DNA from: Alphaproteobacteria bacterium
GTDB lineage: Bacteria; Pseudomonadota; Gammaproteobacteria; Burkholderiales; Burkholderiaceae_C
Assembly: GCA_030054175.1 (NCBI GenBank)
Contig: JASGCM010000006.1
Location: 1 to 64,000, forward strand
Direction of reading: 5' to 3'
Length of the DNA: 64,000 nt
Shown: in pieces, positions 43,137 through 51,829 of the stretch
How positions within the stretch are numbered: position 1 is the stretch's first letter
Layout: each line of letters starts with the position of its first letter
Made by a program: the position numbers and the translations under genes
The notes under the pieces: generated by a model
The model's input: only the letters and a program-made list of their open reading frames with translations
Told to the model about the DNA's origin: nothing
Databases searched by the model: none

Positions 43137-45452
43137 TCAGCGGCCCTGCCGCAACATCGACCACAACCTTGAGGCTGTGATTGGCATTTGCAGCTGCGGC
43201 GACAAATCAGCGCGACCATGGCGCGCCAAAGCGTCGGCCACCGCGTTGACCACTGCCGGTGTGGCGCCGATGGTCCCTAGTTCGCCCACGCCCTTGACGC
43301 CCAGTACGTTGTTCTTGCTGGGCACGCTGCTGTCGGTGTGGGTGTCGAACATCGCCGGCATGATGTCGGCACGTGGCGCCGCATAGTCCATCAGCGAACC
43401 GGTGACCGGTTGGCCGGAAGCCGGGTCGTACACCATGTGCTCCAGCAGGGCCTGGCCGATGCCTTGCACGGCGCCGCCGTCAAGTTGACCCCGCACGATC
43501 ATGGGGTTCACCACTCGGCCGATGTCATTCATTGAGCTGTAGCGCACCACCTGCACCTCGCCGGTTTGCGGGTCGACTTCGACTTCACAAATGTGACAGC
43601 CATTGGGCCAGGTGGGGCCACTGGCGGCAGTCTTGCTGACGAGTTCAATGCGGCCCTGGGACTGCCTTTGAGCCAGTTCGCCCAACCCGATCTTCAGGTC
43701 CGTGCCAGCCACGCTGAACAGGCCCAGGGCATAGGTCAAATCGGCTGGGGCTGCTTCCAGCGCTTCGGCGGCCAACTCGCGCGCTTTGTCCAAGGCCTGT
43801 CGCGAACCCACGCTGATGGCCGAGCCGCCGGTGAACAACGAGCGCGAACCGGCGCTGCCAAAGCCATTGCCACGGTCGGTGTCACCCAGTACCACCCGCA
43901 CCTGCGACAGCGGCACATCGAACACATCGACCACCAACTGGGCCAGGGAGGTGGCAATGCCTTGACCCATTTGGTTCACGGCGCTGAACACCTCGATTAC
44001 GCCGTCACTCAGGATGCGTATGTTCACGTTCTCTTCCAGGGCATTGCCGCCTGTCCACTCCAGAAAGGTCGCAATACCGAGGCCGCGCCACATGCCGCGC
44101 GACGCCGACTCGGCGGCACGGGCTTCGAAGCCCGACCAGTCGGCCACTTTCAGGCCCTGCTCCATCATCCGGCCAAAGTCACCGGTGTCATAGGTCTGAC
44201 CCATGGGGTTTTTATAGGGCATTTGTTCGGGGCGGATGAAGTTCCGTCGCCGGATCTCCAAACGATCGATGCCGCTCACGCGCGCCGCCTCATCGATCAA
44301 ACGCTCGATGTTGTAGATGGCCTCGGGGCGGCCGGCACCACGGTAGGCGCCGGTTGGGGCGGTGTTGGTCATCACGGCGGTGTAATGGAAGTCGATGCAA
44401 CCCATGTCATAGACGCTGGTCTGCACCCAAGGGCCGATCATGATCTGAATGCTCACGCCGGTCATGCTCGGGTAGGCCCCCACATTGGCCCGGGTCTGGA
44501 TGCGCAAAGCCAACATCTTGCCTTGAGCATCCAGAGCCAACTCGCCGTGGCATTCGATGTCGCGGCCATGGCAGCTGGACAAAAACTCTTCCGATCGATC
44601 AGCAATCCACTTCACCGGCTGCTGCAAACGGTGCGCGCAAAATGCCACAACCAATTCTTCCGGATAGGCTCCGGTCTTCATGCCAAAGCCACCGCCCACG
44701 TCCCCCACCAACACCCGCACATGGGTGTCTTTGAGGCCGATCAGGTCACAAATTTGGGTGCGGATGCCGGTGGGCATTTGCGAGCTCATGCGCACCACCA
44801 GTCGACCATCCTCCACATGGGCTTGGACCGAGCGCGGCTCAATGGACAGAGCTGCCACGCGTTGATTCGTGATGTCCAGCTTCACCACATGGCGGGCTTG
44901 GGCGAAGGCGGCTTGAGCCTGTGCCGCATCGCCATGACGCGACTCTGCCACCCGGTTGTCGGGGGCATCGCTCAACAGGGGGGCTGCGGGTGACAGTGCG
45001 TCACTGAGGGTGACCGCATGCGGTAGCGGCTCGTAATCTACTTGCACGGCTTCGGCGGCATCGCGGGCTTGTTGCTCGGTATCGGCCACCACGGCCGCCA
45101 CGCATTCGCCAACAAAGCGCACCCGATCCACTGCCAGGATGTCGCGATTCGGCGAAGCCGGCGGACCGCCATCAGCGCGCTTGTGCATGATGGGTTTGGC
45201 CATGGGCTTGACCCCGGCAGCCTGAATATCCGCGCCAGTCAACACCAAGCGCACCCCGGGCATTGCCCTTGCCGCACTCGTGTCGATGGAGACAATGCGG
45301 GCATGCGGATGCGGCGATCGCACGAAGCTCAGGCGGGTCAGCCCTTCGGCTTTGACATCGTCAGTGAAAACGCCTTGACCGGCGAGCAAGGCGTCATCTT
45401 CCAGTCGGCGTACTTCTTGACCGCTGCCGAAGCGGGTTTGGAGTGTGTTCAT
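43137..45452 (-). CDS. Molybdopterin-binding large subunit, xanthine dehydrogenase/CO dehydrogenase family
   Basis: From ATG 45452 the protein is 771 residues with the aldehyde oxidase N-terminal domain (RRLEDDALLAGQGVFTDDV) and the cofactor domain, including GDVGGGFGMKTG, AYRGAGRPEA and the catalytic glutamate in KGVGELGTIG near 720. AYRGAGR instead of AYRCSFR excludes true form I CO dehydrogenase, so this is a form II-like hydroxylase of unknown substrate. The usual FAD and iron-sulfur subunit genes are not adjacent. They may lie elsewhere, or the protein may pair with subunits of a paralog. Confidence 0.88.
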   Translation of the reverse strand: MNTLQTRFGSGQEVRRLEDDALLAGQGVFTDDVKAEGLTRLSFVRSPHPHARIVSIDTSAARAMPGVRLVLTGADIQAAGVKPMAKPIMHKRADGGPPASPNRDILAVDRVRFVGECVAAVVADTEQQARDAAEAVQVDYEPLPHAVTLSDALSPAAPLLSDAPDNRVAESRHGDAAQAQAAFAQARHVVKLDITNQRVAALSIEPRSVQAHVEDGRLVVRMSSQMPTGIRTQICDLIGLKDTHVRVLVGDVGGGFGMKTGAYPEELVVAFCAHRLQQPVKWIADRSEEFLSSCHGRDIECHGELALDAQGKMLALRIQTRANVGAYPSMTGVSIQIMIGPWVQTSVYDMGCIDFHYTAVMTNTAPTGAYRGAGRPEAIYNIERLIDEAARVSGIDRLEIRRRNFIRPEQMPYKNPMGQTYDTGDFGRMMEQGLKVADWSGFEARAAESASRGMWRGLGIATFLEWTGGNALEENVNIRILSDGVIEVFSAVNQMGQGIATSLAQLVVDVFDVPLSQVRVVLGDTDRGNGFGSAGSRSLFTGGSAISVGSRQALDKARELAAEALEAAPADLTYALGLFSVAGTDLKIGLGELAQRQSQGRIELVSKTAASGPTWPNGCHICEVEVDPQTGEVQVVRYSSMNDIGRVVNPMIVRGQLDGGAVQGIGQALLEHMVYDPASGQPVTGSLMDYAAPRADIMPAMFDTHTDSSVPSKNNVLGVKGVGELGTIGATPAVVNAVADALARHGRADLSPQLQMPITASRLWSMLRQGR

Positions 45453-45471
45453 GCGTTCTATGATAAGCGGC

Positions 45472-45975
45472 ATGAACCCACGTTGGAAACCCAGTGTCAC
45501 CGTGGCGGCCATCATTGAACGCCAGGGCCGCTACCTGTTGATAGAAGAACACACGCCCGAGGGCGTGAAGCTGAATAACCCTGCTGGCCACATGGAAGAA
45601 GGCGAGGATCCGATCGCGGCCTGCGCCCGCGAAGCGCTGGAAGAAACGGCGCACCCTTTCGAACCCGAGCATCTGGTTGGGGTGTACCTGGCCCGTTTTC
45701 AACGTCCAGTCCGAGGTGCTCAAGCCCCTGAAGACGTCACTTATTTGCGTTTTGCCTTTTGCGGGTGCCTGGGTGAAGCGTTGCCGCAGCGCTCGCTGGA
45801 CCAGGGCATCGTGCGAATTCTTTGGCTGAGTCTGGACGAGGTGCGAGCCAGTTCAAATCGACACCGCAGCCCGCTGGTCCTTCAATGCATCGAAGACCAT
45901 GCCCGGGGTCAGCGGTTCCCTTTGTTGGCCATCCATGCTCACCCTTCACTAAGGGTTCCGATTGCCCTGAATTAG
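45472..45975 (+). CDS. Nudix hydrolase
   Basis: The 167-residue protein has a complete Nudix box at about 39-61: Gly39, five residues, Glu45, seven residues, then REALEET. It is of the NudJ (Orf1-like) kind, which removes phosphate from thiamine pyrophosphate and nucleoside triphosphates. The start at 45472 places the fold correctly (RWKPSVTVAAIIERQGRYLL). In many relatives nudJ precedes mnmA, which is not the case here. Its last four bases overlap the convergent transporter gene. Confidence 0.9.
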   Translation: MNPRWKPSVTVAAIIERQGRYLLIEEHTPEGVKLNNPAGHMEEGEDPIAACAREALEETAHPFEPEHLVGVYLARFQRPVRGAQAPEDVTYLRFAFCGCLGEALPQRSLDQGIVRILWLSLDEVRASSNRHRSPLVLQCIEDHARGQRFPLLAIHAHPSLRVPIALN

Positions 45976-46868
45976 ACCGGCCGCCGATTGACCAGCACGA
46001 TACCGGCCGCAACACCCAGAAGCGCCACCAAAAGGCCTTGCGTTAAAGGCTCGCCCAACCACAAGGTGCCGCAGATCAGGGCAAATACTGGTGTGAGAAA
46101 AGCGAAGGTACTCAATCGGGTCGCCGGGTATCGACCCAGCAACCACATCCACACCAGGTAACTCAAAAATGCCCCAACCAACGCTTGAATGCCCAATGAT
46201 CCCCAGGCCCAGGCGCTTAAATCCAGGCTCAGATTCTCGCCTGCCAAAAAGGCCAGCACAGGCAGAACCAGGGCGCAATTGGCGATTTGGTAGAGCAGCA
46301 ATCGCTCTGGGCTGACGCGCGCCAGGGATGTGCTGCGGATGGCCACCGTGGTCAATCCCCAAAATGCCCCTGCCCCCAAGGCCAACACATCGCCCCACCA
46401 TTGGGTGGGTAAACCGGGTTGCAACAAACCGTCGCGCAAGGCGTAGCCCACCGAAGCGAAGGCCAAAACCAAACCCAACCATTGACCAGGGTGCATGCGT
46501 TCGCTCTTCACCCACAAGGGCAACAGCATCGCCACCCAAAAGGGCGCAGTGTAGAGAAAGATGGTCAAGCGCGAGGCTGTGGTGTATTGCATACCTACGT
46601 AGATGCAGACGAATTCACAAGTGAACAGCAGGCCCACGGCCAGTCCGGCGCGTCCCGTGCCGTCCCTCAACCACAACGCCAAGCCTCGCCAGCGCATCCA
46701 CAGCAGCAGCAGCAGGGTGGCCCCGACGAATCGCAATGCCGCCTGCCAAATCGGTGGCACGTCAGGCAGTGTCGCCTTGACCAGCACCTGCTGAGCACCC
46801 CAGAACATGCAGCAGACCAGCAGCATCAGGCTGGCCAAGGCGTCAAGGTGGGTTTTGCGCTGATCCAT
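45972..46868 (-). CDS. DMT superfamily (EamA) transporter
   Basis: The protein of about 298 residues has ten predicted membrane helices in two EamA repeats; the second begins near WWGDVLALGAGAFWGLTTVA and ends FLTPVFALICGTLWLGEPLT. Members export amino acids or other metabolites. An ATG at 46886 is also possible; neither start has a clear ribosome site. It is divergent from the NicX-like gene. The substrate is unknown. Confidence 0.87.
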   Translation of the reverse strand: MDQRKTHLDALASLMLLVCCMFWGAQQVLVKATLPDVPPIWQAALRFVGATLLLLLWMRWRGLALWLRDGTGRAGLAVGLLFTCEFVCIYVGMQYTTASRLTIFLYTAPFWVAMLLPLWVKSERMHPGQWLGLVLAFASVGYALRDGLLQPGLPTQWWGDVLALGAGAFWGLTTVAIRSTSLARVSPERLLLYQIANCALVLPVLAFLAGENLSLDLSAWAWGSLGIQALVGAFLSYLVWMWLLGRYPATRLSTFAFLTPVFALICGTLWLGEPLTQGLLVALLGVAAGIVLVNRRPV

Positions 46869-46915
46869 GCGGGTTACTCTTGTCATAATGGATGAATATC
46901 AAGGATAACCGCTTC

Positions 46916-47953
46916 ATGCTGCAAGAACGAATCGAGCCCGCCTGGCTGGACGCCTTCCAGACCGTGTTGTCGCAGTGCGGCATCGCCGTCGACACCACCG
47001 TGGCAGTATTGTGCGAAACCCAAAGCCGTCCCGTATTGGTCGAACTCGCCCGACTGGCCGCGGCTCGCTTGCAAGCCCGGGTGTTTATGGTTCAGGTCAG
47101 TAGCCCGGCGCATCAGGCGGGTCTTCCCGTTATCCGCTCCACCGGTGCCTGCCATGCCCTCCAAGGCCTGTGGCCCGTTGTCAACTCACTGGCCACGTCG
47201 ACCCTGGTGGTTGACTGCACTGTCGAAGGACTCATGCACGCCCCTGAGTTGCCCGCCATCTTGAAGGGGGGGGCCCGGGTCATTTATGTCAGCAACGAGC
47301 ACCCCGAAACCTTGTGCCGCTTGATGCCCAGCGCGGCGGTCGAACAAAGCGTCAAGGACCACATCAAGCGCCTGCGCGGCGTGCGACGCATGCAGGTCAC
47401 TTCCCCTGCCGGTACCGATTTGAGCATTGACCTCGAGGGTGCGGTGGTGGGAGGTAACTGGGGCGTGACGGCTCGACCGGGCACCCTCACCCATTGGCCC
47501 GGCGGGCTGGTGTTGGCCTTCCCGCGCGCCGGCAGCGTGCAGGGTACGCTGGTGTTGGCCGAGGGCGATGTCAACCTCACTTTCAAGCGCTACCTTGAAC
47601 GTCCGGTTGTCTTGCGTGTCAAAAATGACCACATCGAAGACATCCAAGGCCAGGGCTTGGATGCTGAACTCATGCGCAGTTACATCGCCGCCTGGGGCGA
47701 CCGCGCGGCCTACGCCGTCAGCCATGTTGGCTATGGTTTGAACCCGGCAGCGCGTTGGGACAGCATGGCCATGCTTGATAAGCGTGACTTCAACGGCACC
47801 GAGCTGCGAGCTTTCGCTGGTAATTTTCTCTACAGCACCGGGGCCAACGAGGTCGCCAGCCGCCATACGCTGGGCCATTTCGACTTGCCCATGCGCCATT
47901 GCACCGTCATGCTCGATGGTGAGGTTGTGGTGCGCGATGGGCAACTGGCATGA
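46916..47953 (+). CDS. NicX-like 2,5-dihydroxypyridine dioxygenase (M29-like fold)
   Basis: The protein is 345 residues from ATG 46916, which has AAGGA ten bases upstream; ATG 46892 would add eight residues. It belongs to the M29-like group that includes NicX, the Fe(II) enzyme opening 2,5-dihydroxypyridine to N-formylmaleamate. The three iron ligands reported for Pseudomonas NicX have counterparts here: a histidine in AVSHVGYG (His270) and the H-x-D pair in LGHFDLPMRH (His321, Asp323), with nearly the same spacing. It overlaps the following hydrolase gene by ATGA. A general M29-like leucyl aminopeptidase annotation is the alternative; the ligand pattern favours the dioxygenase. Confidence 0.7.
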   Translation: MLQERIEPAWLDAFQTVLSQCGIAVDTTVAVLCETQSRPVLVELARLAAARLQARVFMVQVSSPAHQAGLPVIRSTGACHALQGLWPVVNSLATSTLVVDCTVEGLMHAPELPAILKGGARVIYVSNEHPETLCRLMPSAAVEQSVKDHIKRLRGVRRMQVTSPAGTDLSIDLEGAVVGGNWGVTARPGTLTHWPGGLVLAFPRAGSVQGTLVLAEGDVNLTFKRYLERPVVLRVKNDHIEDIQGQGLDAELMRSYIAAWGDRAAYAVSHVGYGLNPAARWDSMAMLDKRDFNGTELRAFAGNFLYSTGANEVASRHTLGHFDLPMRHCTVMLDGEVVVRDGQLA

Positions 47954-48750
47954 GCCGCATTCCCAACTACTCCTCTTTGGGTGCGGGACCGGTGGTCCTG
48001 TTTCTGCATGGCATTGGCGGTGGGCACTTGGCCTTCGCGCCCCAATTGGAGACTATGGCCGAGGCGGGTTTTCGTGCCGTCGCCTGGGACATGCCGGGTT
48101 ACGGTCACAGCGATCCCATCGAGCCTTATACCTTCAAGGGGTTGGCCGAAAAATGCATCGCCTTGATCGAAGCACTGGCTTCTCGCCATGGCCCACAGGT
48201 CAGTTTGGTGGGTCACAGCATGGGTGGCATGGTGGCCCAAGAGGTCATGGTGCGTCGTCCCGACTTGGTTCGCCAATTGGTGCTCTGTGGCACCTCGGCC
48301 TCGTTCGGTCGTGCCGATGGGGAATGGCAACGCCAATTCATCGAGCAGCGCATGGCCCCTTTGCTGGCAGGTCAAACCATGGCTGATGTGGCTCGCCGCT
48401 TGGTGCCGGCCATGGCTGGCCCGCGCGCCTTGCCCGAGGGACTGCGACTCGCCGAGCATTGCATGTCTGGCGTCAATCCGGGCACTTACCGGCGTGCGCT
48501 CGAGGCCTTGGTCACCTTCGACCGCCGCACCGAACTCTCGCAGATCGCCGCCCCCACCTTGCTGGTGGCTGGTGAAAACGATCCCAACGCCCCGCCCGAG
48601 GTCATGCAAAAGATGGGGCAACGCATATTGGGAAGCAAAATGGTGGTGATGCCCGGTAATGGTCATCTCATGAATCTGGAGTCGCCTGACGATTTCGACC
48701 CCTTGCTGATCGGCTTTCTGAGGGAAAATCACACCTTGGTGCGGCACTGA
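47950..48750 (+). CDS. Alpha/beta hydrolase, possibly NicD-like deformylase
   Basis: The 266-residue alpha/beta hydrolase has an oxyanion region FLHGIGGGH, the nucleophile elbow VGHSMGGM, an acid in VAGENDPNAPP and the catalytic histidine in PGNGHLMNLE. Position after a NicX-like gene, with a four-base overlap, suggests it acts on the ring-opening product, as NicD removes formate from N-formylmaleamate. The sequence alone would only support a general hydrolase call. Confidence 0.78.
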   Translation: MSRIPNYSSLGAGPVVLFLHGIGGGHLAFAPQLETMAEAGFRAVAWDMPGYGHSDPIEPYTFKGLAEKCIALIEALASRHGPQVSLVGHSMGGMVAQEVMVRRPDLVRQLVLCGTSASFGRADGEWQRQFIEQRMAPLLAGQTMADVARRLVPAMAGPRALPEGLRLAEHCMSGVNPGTYRRALEALVTFDRRTELSQIAAPTLLVAGENDPNAPPEVMQKMGQRILGSKMVVMPGNGHLMNLESPDDFDPLLIGFLRENHTLVRH

Positions 48751-48814
48751 ATCGGTCGCCCGCTGACAGCCTTTCAGTACAAATTGCTAGGGTTTGTCCT
48801 GTAGGGATCATGAC

Positions 48815-48845
48815 CTGAACGATTCTCATGTAAGCTATCGTTCAG
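48815..48845 (+). promoter_or_regulatory. Inverted repeat 1 in the pntAA leader
   Basis: CTGAACGAT and ATCGTTCAG are perfect nine-base complements around 13 bases, about 64 bases before the pntAA start. It may be an operator or an mRNA stem. Confidence 0.55.
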
Positions 48846-48868
48846 CAAAATCATCACAAAAACCAACC

Positions 48869-48894
48869 GATTTCAAGCATTGATGCTTGAAATC
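48869..48894 (+). promoter_or_regulatory. Inverted repeat 2 next to the pntAA ribosome-binding site
   Basis: GATTTCAAGCAT, TG, ATGCTTGAAATC: twelve-base perfect arms with two bases between, ending two bases before AGGAG. The position just before the ribosome site suggests translational or transcriptional control of pnt. Confidence 0.6.
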
Positions 48895-48908
48895 ATAGGA
48901 GTGCGTCC

Positions 48909-50024
48909 ATGCAGATAGGCGTCCCAGCCGAAACAATGGCCGGAGAAACGCGTGTTGCCGTGACCCCCGAAACGGTGAAAAAACTGGTGGCTCAGGGCCA
49001 CTCGGTCAGCGTTCAATCCGGAGCTGGTGTTGCCGCCAGCGTCACCGATGAAGCCTATGTGGCTGCCGGTGCTCAAATCACCGATGCCGCTGGCGCCTTG
49101 GGTGCCGAGGTGGTCCTTAAAGTTCGCGCCCCTCAGGCCGATGAACTGCGCCACTTCAAAGCGGGCTCGACCCTGGTGGGCATGCTCAATCCGTTTGACG
49201 CCGAAGGCCTGCAACGCTTGGCCACGGCGGGACTGACCGGTTTCGCCCTCGAGGCGGCACCACGCACCACCCGCGCGCAAAGCATGGACGTGCTGTCCAG
49301 TCAGGCCAACATCGCTGGCTACAAAGCCGTGATGATTGCCGCCGACCGCTATCAGCGTTTCTTTCCCATGCTCATGACCGCTGCGGGCACTGTGAAAGCG
49401 GCTCGGGTCGTCATTTTGGGTGTGGGCGTGGCCGGATTGCAGGCCATTGCCACTGCCAAGCGCTTGGGCGCCGTCATCGAAGCCTCCGACGTTCGACCCA
49501 GCGTCAAGGAGCAAGTCGAGTCCTTGGGGGCCAAATTCATCGATGTGCCCTACGAGACGGCTGAAGAAAAAGAAGCCGCCGAAGGCGTTGGCGGATATGC
49601 CCGTCCCATGCCCCCCAGCTGGCTCGAGCGCCAAAAGGCCGAAGTCGCCAAGCGCGTGGCTTTGGCTGATGTGGTGATCACCACTGCACTCATTCCCGGC
49701 CGTGCTGCGCCGGTTTTGGTGACTGAGGACATGGTCAAGAGCATGAAGCCCGGATCGGTCATCGTTGACTTGGCCGCGCCGCAAGGTGGCAACTGCCCCC
49801 TGACCGAACCGGGTCAGACCGTCACCAAGCACGGTGTGGTCATTGTGGGCGAAACCAATCTGCCGGCCTTGGTCGCTGCCGATTCCAGCGCGCTCTACGC
49901 ACGAAACGTGATCGACTTTCTCAAGCTCATCCTGCCCAAAGAGGGCGGGGTCAAAGTCGATATGGAAGACGACATCGTCGCCGCCTGTCTCATGACGCAA
50001 GACGGCCAGGTCAAAAGGAAATAA
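48909..50024 (+). CDS. pntAA: NAD(P) transhydrogenase subunit alpha part 1
   Basis: PntAA is the NAD(H)-binding soluble domain I of the proton-pumping transhydrogenase that makes NADPH from NADH. The 371-residue protein starts MQIGVPAETMAGETRVAVTP and has the nucleotide motif VILGVGVAGLQAIATAKRLG plus the RPSVKEQVESLGAKF mobile region. E. coli carries this fused to its membrane part; here, as in Rhodospirillum and many betaproteobacteria, it is a separate gene. AGGAG precedes the ATG, and a strong palindrome lies just before it. Confidence 0.96.
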   Translation: MQIGVPAETMAGETRVAVTPETVKKLVAQGHSVSVQSGAGVAASVTDEAYVAAGAQITDAAGALGAEVVLKVRAPQADELRHFKAGSTLVGMLNPFDAEGLQRLATAGLTGFALEAAPRTTRAQSMDVLSSQANIAGYKAVMIAADRYQRFFPMLMTAAGTVKAARVVILGVGVAGLQAIATAKRLGAVIEASDVRPSVKEQVESLGAKFIDVPYETAEEKEAAEGVGGYARPMPPSWLERQKAEVAKRVALADVVITTALIPGRAAPVLVTEDMVKSMKPGSVIVDLAAPQGGNCPLTEPGQTVTKHGVVIVGETNLPALVAADSSALYARNVIDFLKLILPKEGGVKVDMEDDIVAACLMTQDGQVKRK

Positions 50025-50027
50025 AAC

Positions 50028-50345
50028 ATGGAACTGGTATCCCCCACACTGACCAACCTCATCATCTTCGTGCTGGCCATTTATGTCGGTTACCACGTGG
50101 TTTGGACGGTTACCCCCGCCTTGCATACCCCGCTGATGGCTGTGACCAACGCCGTTTCTGCCATCGTCATCGTCGGCGCCATGCTGGCTGCGGCCCTCAC
50201 TGAAACCGGCCTGGGCAAGACCATGGGCGTATTGGCTGTGGCTTTGGCCGCAGTCAATGTCTTTGGCGGCTTTTTGGTCACCCGACGCATGCTCGAGATG
50301 TTCAAGAAGAAAGACAAAAAACCGGCCTCGGGAGACAAAGCATGA
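50028..50345 (+). CDS. pntAB: NAD(P) transhydrogenase subunit alpha part 2
   Basis: This 105-residue protein supplies the first three or so membrane helices of the transhydrogenase proton channel (TLTNLIIFVLAIYVGYHVVW, AVTNAVSAIVIVGAMLAAAL, MGVLAVALAAVNVFGGFLVT), ending in a lysine-rich tail. It lies three bases after pntAA and overlaps pntB by four bases. Confidence 0.95.
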   Translation: MELVSPTLTNLIIFVLAIYVGYHVVWTVTPALHTPLMAVTNAVSAIVIVGAMLAAALTETGLGKTMGVLAVALAAVNVFGGFLVTRRMLEMFKKKDKKPASGDKA

Positions 50346-51781
50346 GCATGAATCTGGTCACGCTGCTCTACCTGATCGCCAGCGTTTGTTTTATTCAGGC
50401 CCTCAAAGGCCTGTCGCATCCTACCACCTCGATTCGCGGCAATGTGTTCGGCATGACCGGCATGGCGATTGCCGTGCTGACCACCGCCGCGCTCATCGTT
50501 CAACTCGCCGCTGACGGCGGCGTGGGCATGGTTTATGTGCTGATTGGGCTGTTGGTCGGTGGCAGCGCCGGTGCCATCATGGCGCAGCGCGTCGAGATGA
50601 CCAAGATGCCCGAGTTGGTCGCCTTCATGCACAGCATGATCGGCTTGGCCGCCGTGTTCATCGCCATTGCTGCCGCCACCGAACCTCAGGCGTTCCAAAT
50701 CGTGACCAAGGTTGCCGACGGAACCGTGCCTCACATCCCCATGGGCAATCGACTCGAGTTGTTTTTGGGTGCAGGCATCGGCGCCATCACCTTCAGCGGC
50801 TCCGTCATCGCCTTCGGCAAGCTGTCGGGCAAATACAAGTTCCGCCTCTTCCAAGGGGCCCCCGTGGTTTTTGCCGGGCAGCACAAGCTCAATTTGCTGC
50901 TGGGCTTGGCCACCCTGGGGTTCGGCCTGGTCTACACCGTCACCCAAGACCCGCTGGCCTTCTACGGCATGTTGGCTTTGTCTTTCGTGATGGGCGTGTT
51001 GATCATCATTCCCATTGGCGGCGCTGACATGCCGGTGGTGGTCTCGATGCTCAACAGTTACTCCGGTTGGGCCGCGGCCGGCATTGGGTTTTCGCTCAAC
51101 AACAGCATGCTGATCATTGCCGGCTCGTTGGTGGGCAGTTCGGGCGCGATCCTGAGCTACATCATGTGCAAGGCCATGAACCGCTCGTTTTTCAACGTGA
51201 TCCTGGGTGGTTTTGGCGGTGAAGCTGGTTCCGCCTCGGCGGGCGCCCAACAGCAGCGCAACGTCAAAAGTGGCAGCGCCGATGACGCCGCGTTCATCAT
51301 GGGCAATGCCGAGACCGTCATCATCGTTCCAGGCTATGGCCTGGCCGTGGCCCGTGCCCAACACGCCGTGAAAGAACTGGCCGCCAAACTCACCGAGAAA
51401 GGCGTCACCGTCAAGTACGCCATTCACCCTGTGGCCGGTCGCATGCCGGGACACATGAACGTGTTGTTGGCCGAAGCCGAAGTGCCTTACGACCAGGTCT
51501 TTGAGATGGAAGACATCAACAGTGAATTCGGTCAAGCCGACGTCGCCATCATTTTGGGTGCCAACGACGTGGTCAACCCGGCCGCGCACATCAAGGGCAG
51601 CTCGATCTACGGGATGCCCATCCTTGAGGCCTACAAAGCCAAGACCATCATCGTCAACAAGCGCTCGATGGCAGCAGGTTACGCGGGCCTGGACAATGAG
51701 CTTTTCTATATGGATAAGACCATGATGGTGTTTGGTGATGCCAAGAAAGTGGTCGAAGACATGGTCAAGGCCGTAGAGTGA
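50342..51781 (+). CDS. pntB: NAD(P) transhydrogenase subunit beta
   Basis: PntB combines the remaining membrane helices with the C-terminal NADP(H)-binding domain III. The 479-residue protein has about nine helices to near 280, then VIIVPGYGLAVARAQHAVKE, the HPVAGRMPGHMNVLLAEAEV segment and the VIGANDVVNPAA-like motif (ILGANDVVNPAA). It completes the pntAA-pntAB-pntB operon. The next gene, fadD, starts 48 bases later with its own strong ribosome site. Confidence 0.97.
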   Translation: MSMNLVTLLYLIASVCFIQALKGLSHPTTSIRGNVFGMTGMAIAVLTTAALIVQLAADGGVGMVYVLIGLLVGGSAGAIMAQRVEMTKMPELVAFMHSMIGLAAVFIAIAAATEPQAFQIVTKVADGTVPHIPMGNRLELFLGAGIGAITFSGSVIAFGKLSGKYKFRLFQGAPVVFAGQHKLNLLLGLATLGFGLVYTVTQDPLAFYGMLALSFVMGVLIIIPIGGADMPVVVSMLNSYSGWAAAGIGFSLNNSMLIIAGSLVGSSGAILSYIMCKAMNRSFFNVILGGFGGEAGSASAGAQQQRNVKSGSADDAAFIMGNAETVIIVPGYGLAVARAQHAVKELAAKLTEKGVTVKYAIHPVAGRMPGHMNVLLAEAEVPYDQVFEMEDINSEFGQADVAIILGANDVVNPAAHIKGSSIYGMPILEAYKAKTIIVNKRSMAAGYAGLDNELFYMDKTMMVFGDAKKVVEDMVKAVE

Positions 51782-51829
51782 TTCTGGCTTTGGCTTGGTT
51801 GTGTTGAAGTGCCCGCAACAGGAGGTTTC

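Noticed and set aside
43566-44993. 475-codon plus-strand frame inside the molybdopterin subunit gene
   Set aside because: Antisense of a well-supported gene; histidine- and glycine-rich with no motifs.
43137-45452. Aerobic CO dehydrogenase (coxL)
   Set aside because: The active-site loop reads AYRGAGR rather than AYRCSFR, and coxM/coxS genes are absent.
48815-48845. Fur box in the pntAA leader
   Set aside because: One arm vaguely resembles part of a Fur site, but the spacing and the second arm do not fit the Fur consensus.
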